Source: an uncultured Clostridia bacterium (lineage in GTDB: Bacteria; Bacillota; Clostridia; TANB77; CAG-508). Taken from it: 64,000 nucleotides of DNA. Below the pieces are notes generated by a model. The model saw nothing but the letters and a program-made list of their open reading frames with translations. It did not search any database and had not been told where the DNA came from. The stretch covers positions 1 to 64,000 of the forward strand of contig CAPOZU010000007.1 in NCBI GenBank assembly GCA_948676835.1, written 5' to 3'. Below, one piece after another: positions 19,331-28,121 of this stretch. The translations under genes were made by a program, and so were the position numbers. The stretch's first letter is position 1. Each line of letters opens with the position of its first letter.

Positions 19331-19897
19331 ATGAATTGTCAATCTGTGAATGAAAGCAGAAAATATTTATATGAATTTTTCCAAATATTAAATAATATGG
19401 AAAATAAAGTGTTAAATGCCCCTATTACAGATAATATAACAATAAATTTTATTAGAACGATGGTTTCTTATCATCAATCTGCAATATATATGTGTCAAAA
19501 TTTATCAAGATTCACACAATATGAATCTTTAGAAGAAATTGCAAGAAATATTATAAGTAATCAAACTAAAGGTATTTCTGAAATGAGAGAAATAGCAATT
19601 ACAACTTCGGGATATTCTAATTCTAGAAGAGATGTTAATCTTTATGAAAAATCTTTTTTTTGTATAACTAAGCAAATGATTTGTAGAATGAGAAATACAC
19701 CAAGAAGTAATGATATTAATTTGAATTTTGTAGATGAAATGATACCTCATCATGAAGGTGCAATAAAAATGTGTGAAAACGTGATGAAGTATAGAGTTGA
19801 TCCAAGACTTTTGGAAATTTCCAACTCTATAATTAAAAAACAAAGTGAAGAAATAAAAGAAATGGAAGAAATACAGAGAATACTGTATAATAGCTAA
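19331..19897 (+). CDS. DUF305-type four-helix protein with internal duplication
   Basis: A 188-residue protein made of two similar halves. The first has FIRTMVSYHQSAIYMC (~35-50) and the second FVDEMIPHHEGAIKMC (~135-150). The second copy carries the conserved DUF305 MIPHHEGAI signature; the first has lost the paired His. DUF305 proteins are ferritin-like and often tied to metals, but no function is proven. ATG at 19331 is chosen because AAAAGGAGAG ends a few bases upstream; the in-frame ATG at 19313 overlaps that site. No signal peptide is seen, unusual for this family. Confidence 0.7.
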   Translation: MNCQSVNESRKYLYEFFQILNNMENKVLNAPITDNITINFIRTMVSYHQSAIYMCQNLSRFTQYESLEEIARNIISNQTKGISEMREIAITTSGYSNSRRDVNLYEKSFFCITKQMICRMRNTPRSNDINLNFVDEMIPHHEGAIKMCENVMKYRVDPRLLEISNSIIKKQSEEIKEMEEIQRILYNS

Positions 19898-19907
19898 GTT
19901 GGTTTTC

Positions 19908-19936
19908 TTGACAAAGATAGGAAATGGTGATACTAT
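19908..19936 (+). promoter_or_regulatory. Promoter of the PARG-type macrodomain gene
   Basis: TTGACA (19908-19913), 17-nt spacer, TACTAT (19931-19936). It starts 11 bases after the stop codon of the preceding gene. Confidence 0.7.
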
Positions 19937-20005
19937 AGGTTACATAATTTGTAATATAAGATTTAAATGTAGCTATTAATTAGTTTTTTTAAGGAGATGG
20001 ATATT

Positions 20006-20866
20006 ATGTTTAATATCAGGGAGAAAAATGTTGAAGTATTTGAGGATACAAAACGGTTATGTAAAACTAATAATCGTTTAATTAATGTAATCCGAGAATC
20101 AAGTAACAAACAGTACATTGTAATGGCAGGCGAGAATATTGAAACTACAAAGGAGCACAGATTTAAAGAACCTGCTATGGTTTTGGTATCAAAGAAAAGG
20201 AGTTTGGAAGCGGCAAGTAAATATGTTGGACAAAAGGTTTGTGTTCACAATTTTGCATCTGCAACAAATCCAGGTGGCGGTGTATTAAAAGGATCCAGTG
20301 CACAAGAGGAAGCTATCTGTAGGTGTAGCACATTATATTTTAATATAAGCGAGCCTAGTATTGTTGATGAATACCATGATTTTCACAAAAGGATGTTAAG
20401 TGAAGGAAAAATGGATGTCACCTATAATGATGACTGCATTTATACTCCTGATGTGGTAGTATTTAAATCAGATACACGTATTCCGGAAGTGATGGAAGAA
20501 TGTTATTGGTATAATGTAGATGTTATCACATGTGCAGCGCCAAACCTTAGACCAGATGCAAGTAATTATATGAATCCTGATTCGGGAAGTGCTAAAGTAG
20601 AACTTACTGATGAAGAATTGAAGAACTTGCATATAAAGAGAATGCGTAGAATTCTTGATATTGCAAAGCGAGAAAATGAAGATGTAGTAATTTTAGGAGC
20701 ATTTGGCTGTGGAGCTTTTTATAATTCTCCTAAGGTTGTTGCAGAAGCAATGCTGATTGTAATTAAGGAATATTTATATGATTTCAAAACAATCGAGTTT
20801 GCAGTATTTTGTACAGAAAAAGATAAGAAGAATTATGAGGAATTCAAAAAGATACTTCAGCCATAA
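20006..20866 (+). CDS. PARG-like macrodomain protein (TIGR02452/DUF2263 type)
   Basis: A 286-residue macrodomain protein of the bacterial poly(ADP-ribose) glycohydrolase-like class. The ATNPGGGVLKGSSAQEE segment (~residues 88-104) contains the PARG signature GGG-x7-QEE, whose Glu pair is catalytic in known PARGs. CAAPNLRP and GAFGCGAFYNSP build the ADP-ribose pocket. Expected role is removing or degrading ADP-ribose from macromolecules. ATG 20006 is chosen because AAGGAG lies 9 nt upstream; ATG 19997 overlaps that site. Higher GC than native genes, own promoter and terminator, followed by NAD-related genes. Confidence 0.8.
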   Translation: MFNIREKNVEVFEDTKRLCKTNNRLINVIRESSNKQYIVMAGENIETTKEHRFKEPAMVLVSKKRSLEAASKYVGQKVCVHNFASATNPGGGVLKGSSAQEEAICRCSTLYFNISEPSIVDEYHDFHKRMLSEGKMDVTYNDDCIYTPDVVVFKSDTRIPEVMEECYWYNVDVITCAAPNLRPDASNYMNPDSGSAKVELTDEELKNLHIKRMRRILDIAKRENEDVVILGAFGCGAFYNSPKVVAEAMLIVIKEYLYDFKTIEFAVFCTEKDKKNYEEFKKILQP

Positions 20867-20874
20867 CAAATTAG

Positions 20875-20905
20875 AGGCAGTAGAGGGAAACTCTACTGCC
20901 TTTAA
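20875..20905 (+). terminator. Intrinsic terminator after macrodomain gene
   Basis: AGGCAGTAGAG (20875-20885) pairs with CTCTACTGCCT (20891-20901) across GGAAA, followed by TTAA. The T tail is short. Confidence 0.75.
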
Positions 20906-20949
20906 CATTATATTTTAGAAATATGATGATTCTAAAAGTTACTTATTGC

Positions 20950-20978
20950 TTGAAAATTCTGGGAAATCGTGCTATAAT
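20950..20978 (+). promoter_or_regulatory. Promoter of NMNAT-Nudix/DHH operon
   Basis: TTGAAA (20950-20955), 17-nt spacer, TATAAT (20973-20978), about 48 nt before the start codon. Confidence 0.8.
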
Positions 20979-21026
20979 AGTAAACGTTAACATAAAAATA
21001 TAATAATCTGAAAGGAGATTTTGAAT

Positions 21027-22154
21027 ATGGTAGCAATTGATACAATTCAAAACGAAACTAATAACAAGGTTGTAGCTGCAACAGTAGTAAGACTTCAACC
21101 GCTTCACAATGGACACAAACAATTTCTTGTCAAATGGGCACGGAAGGGAAAAATCGTTGTAATGATTGGATCCTGTTACGAAAATGGTGAAGAACGGAAT
21201 TGTATACCAGCTTCTGAAAGAGAAAAAATGGTGAGAGCTGTTTTTAAAAGAGCTGGAATTACAGAATCTCAGTTTGAAATCATAACCCAGGAAGATACCG
21301 AAACATTTGATGAGTGGATTGGCAATGTCAAGGAAGCCTGCAATATGTATGGCGTTACTCATTTTATAACAGGAAACCAAAAAGACATTCTTGATGTTTT
21401 GAGGCAAAGAGGCGAATCTTTAGGAGCCGAAATGATAAATCCGGAAGAAGATTCAGATTTTCCTTATCATGCAACAGATATAAGAAAGCTGATAATTGAC
21501 GGAAATTACGAGGAATTAGATAAGTTAATTCCAGATGAAGTAAAGCCAATTCTTTTCAAGTATACCTTTAAAGAAATTATTGCAGCAAGCAGAAATCAGG
21601 GGATTAAATTTGTTCCTGGACGCCAAACAGTAGATGTTATTTTACTTGTGAGAAATACTATTGATGGTAAAGTATATGTCATGCTGGGAAAGCGTTCCAA
21701 TAAAAAGGTAGATTTCCAAGGATATCTTGGACTTCCTGGAGATGAAATTAAGAAATTTGAAACCCCGATGAAGGCCGCAATACGAGCTTTTAGAAAGGTT
21801 ACAGGATTGGAAATTAAGATGCTAGACAATTCATTAGAACCTGCAATTATTAGATTTTCTAATATTCCTGGTTCCAATTTGGAGCAGATGCATATTATTG
21901 GAATTTATAGTGCAGAAGATGAAAGTTTGGCAGGAACTCGTGGTGGATCTTCTCAGTGTTTTGGCATTTTCTTTGAAGATGATATTTCCAAATATGAGAA
22001 ATATATAAATTTGGAAGATGACACAGTAACTGATGTGAAGTTTTATGAAGTAAGTCAAGTTCTTAGAGAAGGTCTTGCTTACCAGCAAACTGAAATGTTA
22101 GAAAAAGCGATAGCAATGCTTAATGCTTATCCTAATTTAACAAAAGAACAGTAA
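21027..22154 (+). CDS. NMN adenylyltransferase (NadM-like) with degenerate Nudix domain
   Basis: A 375-residue bifunctional-type protein. The N-terminal nucleotidyltransferase has VRLQPLHNGH (21-30), PASEREKM and HATDIRKLI (~148-156), as in NadM-class NMN adenylyltransferases that make NAD+ from NMN and ATP. The C-terminal Nudix fold spans ~200-350, but its Nudix box (G238-L261) reads RAFRKVTG where REUxEExG is expected, so all three catalytic Glu are missing. Nudix hydrolysis is unlikely; ligand sensing is possible. ATG 21027 fits AAAGGAG 9 nt upstream. Higher GC than native genes. Confidence 0.82.
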   Translation: MVAIDTIQNETNNKVVAATVVRLQPLHNGHKQFLVKWARKGKIVVMIGSCYENGEERNCIPASEREKMVRAVFKRAGITESQFEIITQEDTETFDEWIGNVKEACNMYGVTHFITGNQKDILDVLRQRGESLGAEMINPEEDSDFPYHATDIRKLIIDGNYEELDKLIPDEVKPILFKYTFKEIIAASRNQGIKFVPGRQTVDVILLVRNTIDGKVYVMLGKRSNKKVDFQGYLGLPGDEIKKFETPMKAAIRAFRKVTGLEIKMLDNSLEPAIIRFSNIPGSNLEQMHIIGIYSAEDESLAGTRGGSSQCFGIFFEDDISKYEKYINLEDDTVTDVKFYEVSQVLREGLAYQQTEMLEKAIAMLNAYPNLTKEQ

Positions 22155-22199
22155 CCTGATGTATGAGAACAATGTAAGTGATTGAAGAGGAGAAAACTG

Positions 22200-23129
22200 A
22201 TGAAAAAGTTGAGTTCAGAAAATGTTCGGTCTAAAAGTCTTATAAAGTCTTTGGAGGGTAAAAAGGTAACTATTCTGGGACATGATAATATTGATGTGGA
22301 TGCAACGCTTTCTGGAATATTGATGTCCAGACTTCTTGATTTTCTTGGAATTGAAAATGAGTTTTGCATCTTAGAGAAAGTAAAAGAAAATGATACCTAT
22401 GAAATTATTCGGGAAATGTTTGGAATGGACATGAGAAAATGGGAAAAAGTTGGAGAAGATAAGAAAAGAAATCTTTTGCTCCTTGACCATTATGAAACAA
22501 TCCATGCTGGAAATGTGATTGCTTGTATTGATCATCATCCAAACAATGCAGGTAAGAAGTATCATTTCATGTATACCAGAAATGCATGTGCAGCGGCATT
22601 CCTCATTTATGAGATTATGCTGGAAGTAGGTTATCCAATTGGTGAAGAAGAAGCAAAAATGATTATTGTCTCTATGTTGGTTGATACTACTGCTTTTAGG
22701 AGTAGTAAAACTATCAAAGAAGAGGCAGATCAGGCCAAAGTTTTGGCGACAGAATTCCATTTGGATTATGGAGTTCTGGAAAAATATTGCTTATGTTTAA
22801 CACCAATTAACAAGCTTACCATTGATGAGATTATTTCCAATGGTCAGAAGTGGTATGATTACAGTGGTAATAAAGTAGGCTCTGCATATTTACAGTTGTA
22901 TGGATTGCCTGAAGAAAATGTTCTGAATAACTGGTTGGAAAAATTGGAAGAAAAAAGATATGAAACTGATAGCACTATGTTGGTATTTATCATTTTCGAA
23001 ACAGAAAAAAATCTTACCTACGAATACAGAATTACAGAAGATGGCATTGATAAATTTGTGAAACTTGGCATCTTGTCCAGAGGAAAAGATATCATGCCTG
23101 TGATTGAAAAAAGATATCTTCCTGATTAA
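22200..23129 (+). CDS. DHH/DHHA2 phosphoesterase, family II inorganic pyrophosphatase-like
   Basis: A 309-residue protein, the size of family II manganese pyrophosphatases. Metal motifs are GHDNIDVDA near residue 24, LLLDHYE, CIDHHPNN (~110) and MLVDTTAF (~160). A C-terminal DHHA2-like domain ends in SRGKDIMPVIEKRY. Pyrophosphatase activity would pull the PPi-releasing NMNAT reaction encoded just upstream (45-nt gap, same operon); the exact substrate is inferred. ATG 22200 fits AGAGGAG upstream. Higher-GC codon use, including CGG Arg. Confidence 0.75.
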   Translation: MKKLSSENVRSKSLIKSLEGKKVTILGHDNIDVDATLSGILMSRLLDFLGIENEFCILEKVKENDTYEIIREMFGMDMRKWEKVGEDKKRNLLLLDHYETIHAGNVIACIDHHPNNAGKKYHFMYTRNACAAAFLIYEIMLEVGYPIGEEEAKMIIVSMLVDTTAFRSSKTIKEEADQAKVLATEFHLDYGVLEKYCLCLTPINKLTIDEIISNGQKWYDYSGNKVGSAYLQLYGLPEENVLNNWLEKLEEKRYETDSTMLVFIIFETEKNLTYEYRITEDGIDKFVKLGILSRGKDIMPVIEKRYLPD

Positions 23130-23141
23130 AGGAAGGATAAA

Positions 23142-23177
23142 AGAGAGCTCATCTGAGAAGGATGGGCTCTCTTTTTA
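23142..23177 (+). terminator. Intrinsic terminator of the NAD-related operon
   Basis: AGAGAGCTCATC (23142-23153) pairs with GATGGGCTCTCT (23161-23172) with one G-U pair, followed by TTTTTATTG. Confidence 0.85.
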
Positions 23178-23336
23178 TTGTTGACAATATATAAGAGCAA
23201 GTAATACAATTATTTTATAAAAAAAGAAAACTTTTTCTATACTTAATCGTATAAATCCTTTTCAATTTTAAACTTTTAATATATAATTAGAAAAACTGTT
23301 AACAATATATTAAAAAATAAAGGGAGGAAAACATTT

Positions 23337-24218
23337 ATGGAAAAATCAAAAGTTTATTTTTGCAAAGAGATTACACCAGAAAATGTTGTGAAAATGTTTG
23401 AAAAATTAGAAAAAAACTTACCTGGAAAAGTAGCAGTTAAGGTACATTCGGGAGAAGAAGGAAATCAAAATTATCTTCATCCAGAATTTATGAGACCAAT
23501 AGTAGAAAAAGTTAATGGAACTGTTGTTGAGTGTAACACAGCTTATGATGGTGAAAGAAACTATACAGATAAACATAAAAAATTAATGGAAAATCATGGA
23601 TGGACAAAATATTTTGATGTTGATATTATGGATTCTGAAGATAATGATATAGTATTAAATATTCCAAATGGAAAAGTTATTAAAGAGAATTTTGTTGGAA
23701 GAAATATGGAAAACTATGATTCAATGTTAGTATTATCTCATTTTAAAGGACATCCTATGGGAGGATATGGCGGAGCATTAAAACAATTATCTATTGGTTG
23801 TGCTTCTTCAAGAGGAAAAGCATGGATTCATACAGCAGGAAAAACAAAGGATCAAACAAAATTATGGGATTTTGTAGCCAAACAAGATGAATTTTTAGAA
23901 GCAATGGCAGATAGTGCAAAATCTGTAGTAGAATACTTCAAAGGAAATATTGCTTATATTAATATTATGTGTAATATGTCTGTAGATTGTGATTGTTGTA
24001 GCATAGCAGAAGATCCTTGTATGAAAGACATTGGAATTTTAGCATCTTTAGATCCAATTGCTATAGATCAAGCTTGTATTGATTTAGTAAAAAATTCTGA
24101 TGATCCAGGAAAAGAACATTTCTTAGAAAGGGTAAATTCAAGACATGGAACTCATACAATTGATTCTGCAGCAAAATTAGAATATGGAAATAAAGAGTAT
24201 GAATTAATTGAAGTCTAA
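23337..24218 (+). CDS. DUF362-domain protein
   Basis: A 293-residue DUF362-family protein. Visible family features are KVAVKVHSGEEGNQNYLHP, the HFKGHPMGGYGGALKQLSIG core, and a C-terminal DPIAIDQACIDLV. Cys-rich CNMSVDCDCCSIAEDPC (~220-236) may bind a metal or cluster. No separate ferredoxin domain is present, unlike longer homologues. The biochemical role of the family is unsettled. Monocistronic: GGGAGG at the start and a terminator after the stop. Confidence 0.75.
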   Translation: MEKSKVYFCKEITPENVVKMFEKLEKNLPGKVAVKVHSGEEGNQNYLHPEFMRPIVEKVNGTVVECNTAYDGERNYTDKHKKLMENHGWTKYFDVDIMDSEDNDIVLNIPNGKVIKENFVGRNMENYDSMLVLSHFKGHPMGGYGGALKQLSIGCASSRGKAWIHTAGKTKDQTKLWDFVAKQDEFLEAMADSAKSVVEYFKGNIAYINIMCNMSVDCDCCSIAEDPCMKDIGILASLDPIAIDQACIDLVKNSDDPGKEHFLERVNSRHGTHTIDSAAKLEYGNKEYELIEV

Positions 24219-24225
24219 ATAAATT

Positions 24226-24255
24226 AGAAATCTCACAAATATGTGAGATTTCTGA
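24226..24255 (+). terminator. Hairpin after the DUF362 gene
   Basis: AGAAATCTCACA pairs with TGTGAGATTTCT (24226-24253), 8 bases after the stop codon. The trailing T run is short, so termination may be partial. Confidence 0.6.
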
Positions 24256-24361
24256 CTTTAGATAAAAATGTTAATGATAGTTGACAAAATTTCAAAGTTA
24301 AATTGGTAGAATGCAACCCATAAAAATCGTATAATTTTATCAGAAAGGAAAGGTGCATAAA

Positions 24362-25075
24362 ATGAATATAGGAGAAAAATTATTTGAATTAAGAAAAAAC
24401 AAAAATCTATCACAAGAAGAAGTTGCAGAAAAACTAAATGTAACAAGACAAACAGTTTCTAAATGGGAAACAAATCAAAGTACACCAGATTTTGATAAAA
24501 TTGTACCATTATGTGAGTTATTTGAAATAAGCACAGATGAATTATTAAGAGGTAAAAAATCAGAATCACAAGTAGAAGAAAATGATACAAATATTTTGGA
24601 AAAGCAAGAAAATAATACAGAATTAAAAGATGATATTAAAACAGAAGAAAATATTATGACAAAAGATGAGCTTAGAAGAAAAGCAGCAGGAGAGATAAGT
24701 ACATCAATATTTATTTATATTGCAGCAATAGGTGTGTTTATTGCTATAGTTGATAATACAAATATAGATGCAAGTATAGCTGTAGGATTACTTTTACTAG
24801 CTTGTGCATATGCAACAGCTAGAATTATAAAAGGTTGTATGTCTATGCCAAAATCAGATGAGACTAAGGAAGAAATGAATAAAAAAGAAAAAAAGGAAAT
24901 ATTAAAATCTATAAGATGTATTATATGGTGCTTAATTACAGCTCTTTATATAGTTTTAAGCTTTGTAACTATGGCATGGCACATTACATGGGTAATATTT
25001 ATAATAGGTGCGGTAATAAGCGAGATTGCTAAATTATGTTTTTTATTAAAGGATGGTGAATATAATGAGAAATAA
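24362..25075 (+). CDS. XRE-family HTH regulator with C-terminal membrane domain
   Basis: A 237-residue protein. Residues 1-65 form a Cro/CI-type HTH (LRKNKNLSQEEVAEKLNVTR, QTVSKWE). A charged linker follows, then about four transmembrane helices in the C-terminal half. Such membrane-anchored XRE regulators are common in Firmicutes next to DUF4097 or envelope genes. ATG 24362 fits AAAGGAAAGG upstream; an in-frame GTG at 24353 is less likely. It overlaps the next gene by 11 bases, indicating coupling. Confidence 0.8.
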   Translation: MNIGEKLFELRKNKNLSQEEVAEKLNVTRQTVSKWETNQSTPDFDKIVPLCELFEISTDELLRGKKSESQVEENDTNILEKQENNTELKDDIKTEENIMTKDELRRKAAGEISTSIFIYIAAIGVFIAIVDNTNIDASIAVGLLLLACAYATARIIKGCMSMPKSDETKEEMNKKEKKEILKSIRCIIWCLITALYIVLSFVTMAWHITWVIFIIGAVISEIAKLCFLLKDGEYNEK

Positions 25076-25868
25076 ATCTTTAATAATAACATTAATAGTA
25101 CTTTTATCAATAATTGCAATATTGCTAACAGTATTTTTAGTACTTGCTATATTGGGAGTAGAATTTCCCTTTTTTTCTAATAACAACTTTAGAGAGATAA
25201 ATAAAAATATAATATTTGAGCAAAACTTCGAACCAGAACATATAGATAAAATTGATATAATATCAGATTGCGGAGATATTAAAATTCTTGAAAATTCAGA
25301 AAATAATATAAAAGTAACAATATATGGAAGAAATGATAGAAGTTTGAAAGATATAAATTTTTCAAATGAAGAAGGAATTTTAAAATTTGAAATTAGAGGA
25401 ATGAGCAATAAAATTATAAATTTTGGTTTTTCTGAAAATGATATAGTTATTTATGCTCCTAAAGAAATTATAAAAGAAATAGAAATAAAGAGTAGTTATG
25501 GAGATATTGAAATTGGAGAATTTGAAAATGCTTTAGTAGATTTAAAACAAGATTGTGGAGATATAGATATTGTGAAAATACAAAATGCTATAATAAAATC
25601 TTCATATGGAGATGTAAAAATAACTTCTCTATTAAATAAATGTGATATAGATTTAAGTTGTGGAGATATAAAGATTGAAAATCTTCGAATAAATGAAGAC
25701 TCAATTATAAAAAATGATTTGGGTGATATTAAAATCGAGAAAACAAATGATATTTTTATTGATGGAAAGACAGATTTAGGAGATGAGAAAATAGAAAATA
25801 ATAATAGACATTCAGAAATTACATTAACTCTAAAAAATAGCTGTGGAGATATAAAAGTTAATAATTAA
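25065..25868 (+). CDS. DUF4097-type repeat protein, membrane-anchored
   Basis: A 267-residue protein with one N-terminal transmembrane helix and an extracytoplasmic beta-solenoid-like region. The core motif S-(C/Y)-G-D-(I/V)-(K/E/D)-(I/V) recurs about eight times (SDCGDIKI, SSYGDIEI, QDCGDIDI and others), as in DUF4097 putative adhesin-like proteins. Such proteins are often controlled by envelope-stress regulators, here probably the overlapping XRE membrane regulator. ATG 25065 is preferred to ATG 25053, which sits against the ribosome site. Confidence 0.75.
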   Translation: MRNKSLIITLIVLLSIIAILLTVFLVLAILGVEFPFFSNNNFREINKNIIFEQNFEPEHIDKIDIISDCGDIKILENSENNIKVTIYGRNDRSLKDINFSNEEGILKFEIRGMSNKIINFGFSENDIVIYAPKEIIKEIEIKSSYGDIEIGEFENALVDLKQDCGDIDIVKIQNAIIKSSYGDVKITSLLNKCDIDLSCGDIKIENLRINEDSIIKNDLGDIKIEKTNDIFIDGKTDLGDEKIENNNRHSEITLTLKNSCGDIKVNN

Positions 25869-25872
25869 TTTG

Positions 25873-25915
25873 AAAGTGAAATTTAAGAAATGTTCTTAAA
25901 TTTCACTTTTTTCTT
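25873..25915 (+). terminator. Intrinsic terminator, GTGAAATTTA-type hairpin
   Basis: A perfect 17-bp inverted repeat (25873-25889 with 25893-25909) with an ATG loop, then TTTTCTT. It is one of several related hairpins in the window. Confidence 0.8.
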
Positions 25916-26043
25916 AAAAAATTATTAAGATAAAAAAATAATGTTGTTATATGTTTTTTATAGTGATATGATAATAAAGTAATAAAAGGAAAAATTTTAC
26001 ATAAATTTATACGAGTAAATCAAAAAAATAAGGAGTACATGTT

Positions 26044-27423
26044 ATGACAAGAGTTGCTAAAAAAGATAAAAGTAAAAAAGAAAAAAGTAAGAAAAACAAG
26101 TTAAAGAAAATAGTAATTATTGTAGCTATATTAATTATTATTGGAATTATTGTTTTTTGTATGTTTAATAAGTTAAATGAAAATAATCAAAAAGATGAAA
26201 ATAAAATTGCAGTTCAAGCTGTTAGTATACTTACAGGAAGCATGAACACAATGGAAAATCGTTTTGCAGGAGTTGTAGTTTCTCAAAAAACTATAAAATT
26301 GCAAAAAGAAGAAAATAGAACTGTAAAGAAAATTTATGTCGAAATAGGACAAGCAGTAAAAACAGGTGATAAATTATTTGAATATGATACAGATGAAATA
26401 AGTACAAAAATAGATCAAGAAAGTTTGGAAGTAGAAAAATTGCAAAATAGTATTGCCAATTCACAAAAACAAATAGAATCTATTAATGCAGCTAAAGCTG
26501 AGAATCCAGGTGGAGATCATACTTCATATAATTTGGAAATACAAACACTAGAAAATGAAATAAAACAAACTCAGTATAATATAACATCTAAAAATAATGA
26601 AATAACAAGATTAAGAAAATCTCTAAAAAATACCGTTGTATTATCTGAGATAGATGGAATTGTTCAGAGTATAAATGATTCAGAAAATCCAGATTCTACT
26701 AATATGGGATATGATTCTGGAACTCAAGATAATTCATATATGTCAATAATGCAAACAGGGCAATATAGAGTTAAAGGAACAATAAATGAACAAAATATGT
26801 TTTCTATTAATGTAGGAGAAAAGGTTATTATTCACTCAAGAGTTGATGAAAATAAGACTTGGGGAGGAACAATAGAAAGTATAGATACATCAAATCCGGA
26901 AAAAAATTCTGATGGTTATGGATATGTAATGATGGGAGATGATTCTTCAAATAAATCTTCTAAATATCCATTTTATATTACATTAGATTCAATGGATGGA
27001 CTTATGATGGGACAACATGTTTATATTGAAAAAAATATTGGTCAAGGAGAACCAAAAGAAGGATTATGGCTTTCAAATTATTATATAGTTGAAGAAAATG
27101 GAGAAAGTTTCGTTTGGGTTTCTAATAAAAAAGACAAGTTAGAAAAAAGAAAAATAAAAATTGGAGAAAAAGATGAAGAACTTGGCCAATACCAAATAGT
27201 AGAAGGACTTACTGAAGAAGATTATATAGCAATTCCACAAGAAAATTTAGAAGAAGGTTTAGATGTAAATAAATTTGATACAATGGATGTACCGATAAAT
27301 AATCTAGATACAAACTTTGATGATTCTATGATGATGGAAGGTGGAGAAGTAATGACTATGGAAGAAGTTCCAGAATCAGGAGAAAGTCAAGCTATAGAAA
27401 ATAGTGGAGAAGTAGCTTTATAA
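26044..27423 (+). CDS. Membrane fusion protein (HlyD/MacA-like), first of the efflux operon
   Basis: A 459-residue adaptor with a Lys-rich cytoplasmic start, one N-terminal transmembrane helix, a biotinyl-lipoyl half-motif (KKIYVEIGQAVKTGDKLFEYD, ~100-120), a coiled-coil hairpin (~125-200), a barrel region and an acidic Met/Glu-rich tail. It would bridge the MacB-type transporter to the outside in a Gram-positive envelope. Operon order is MFP, ATPase, second MFP, permease. AAGGAG precedes the start. Confidence 0.8.
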   Translation: MTRVAKKDKSKKEKSKKNKLKKIVIIVAILIIIGIIVFCMFNKLNENNQKDENKIAVQAVSILTGSMNTMENRFAGVVVSQKTIKLQKEENRTVKKIYVEIGQAVKTGDKLFEYDTDEISTKIDQESLEVEKLQNSIANSQKQIESINAAKAENPGGDHTSYNLEIQTLENEIKQTQYNITSKNNEITRLRKSLKNTVVLSEIDGIVQSINDSENPDSTNMGYDSGTQDNSYMSIMQTGQYRVKGTINEQNMFSINVGEKVIIHSRVDENKTWGGTIESIDTSNPEKNSDGYGYVMMGDDSSNKSSKYPFYITLDSMDGLMMGQHVYIEKNIGQGEPKEGLWLSNYYIVEENGESFVWVSNKKDKLEKRKIKIGEKDEELGQYQIVEGLTEEDYIAIPQENLEEGLDVNKFDTMDVPINNLDTNFDDSMMMEGGEVMTMEEVPESGESQAIENSGEVAL

Positions 27424-27449
27424 TAAATAAAATAAAATGAGGATTAGAA

Positions 27450-28121
27450 ATGATTGTAGAGATTAAAAATGTTAATAAAGATTACATTCAAGGGAAAATG
27501 AGTGTAAATGTTTTAAAAGATATAAATCTTTCTGTAGATAAAGGTGAGTACATTGCTATAATGGGGCCATCTGGTTCAGGAAAAACTACTTTAATGAATA
27601 TAATAGGTTGTTTAGATGTTCAAACTTCAGGAGAATATTTATTAGAAAATCAAGATGTTTCAAAAGTAAATGACGATAAAATGTCAGATATAAGAAACCA
27701 AAAAATAGGATTTGTATTTCAACAATTTCATTTATTACCAAAGCTTAACGCAATGGAAAATGTAGCTCTTCCTCTATTATATAGAGGATATGAAAAGGAA
27801 GAAAGAATGAAGCTTGCTTCAGAAGCTCTAGAAAAAGTGGGGCTTGGAGAAAGAAAAAAATTTATGCCGAATCAATTATCTGGTGGACAATGTCAACGTG
27901 TTGCTATAGCAAGAGCTATTGCGGGAAATCCAATTTTATTATTGGCAGATGAACCAACAGGAGCTCTAGATACAAAATCTGGTGAGCAAGTTATGGAATT
28001 ATTTAAAAAATTAAATGACGAAGGTGCAACAATAATTATGATAACACATGAACAAGAAATAGCAGAACATGCAAATAAAATTTATTATATAAGAGATGGA
28101 ATGCTTAGAAAGGAAAAATAG
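27450..28121 (+). CDS. ABC transporter ATP-binding protein (MacB/LolD type)
   Basis: A 223-residue ABC ATPase with Walker A GPSGSGKTT (~40), Q-loop (FQQFHLLP), signature LSGGQCQRVAIARA and Walker B LLLADEPTGALDT. It pairs with the FtsX/MacB-like permease two genes downstream. Exported substrate is unknown; antimicrobial peptide or metabolite efflux is typical. The downstream MFP gene begins at the base after the stop codon. Confidence 0.88.
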   Translation: MIVEIKNVNKDYIQGKMSVNVLKDINLSVDKGEYIAIMGPSGSGKTTLMNIIGCLDVQTSGEYLLENQDVSKVNDDKMSDIRNQKIGFVFQQFHLLPKLNAMENVALPLLYRGYEKEERMKLASEALEKVGLGERKKFMPNQLSGGQCQRVAIARAIAGNPILLLADEPTGALDTKSGEQVMELFKKLNDEGATIIMITHEQEIAEHANKIYYIRDGMLRKEK

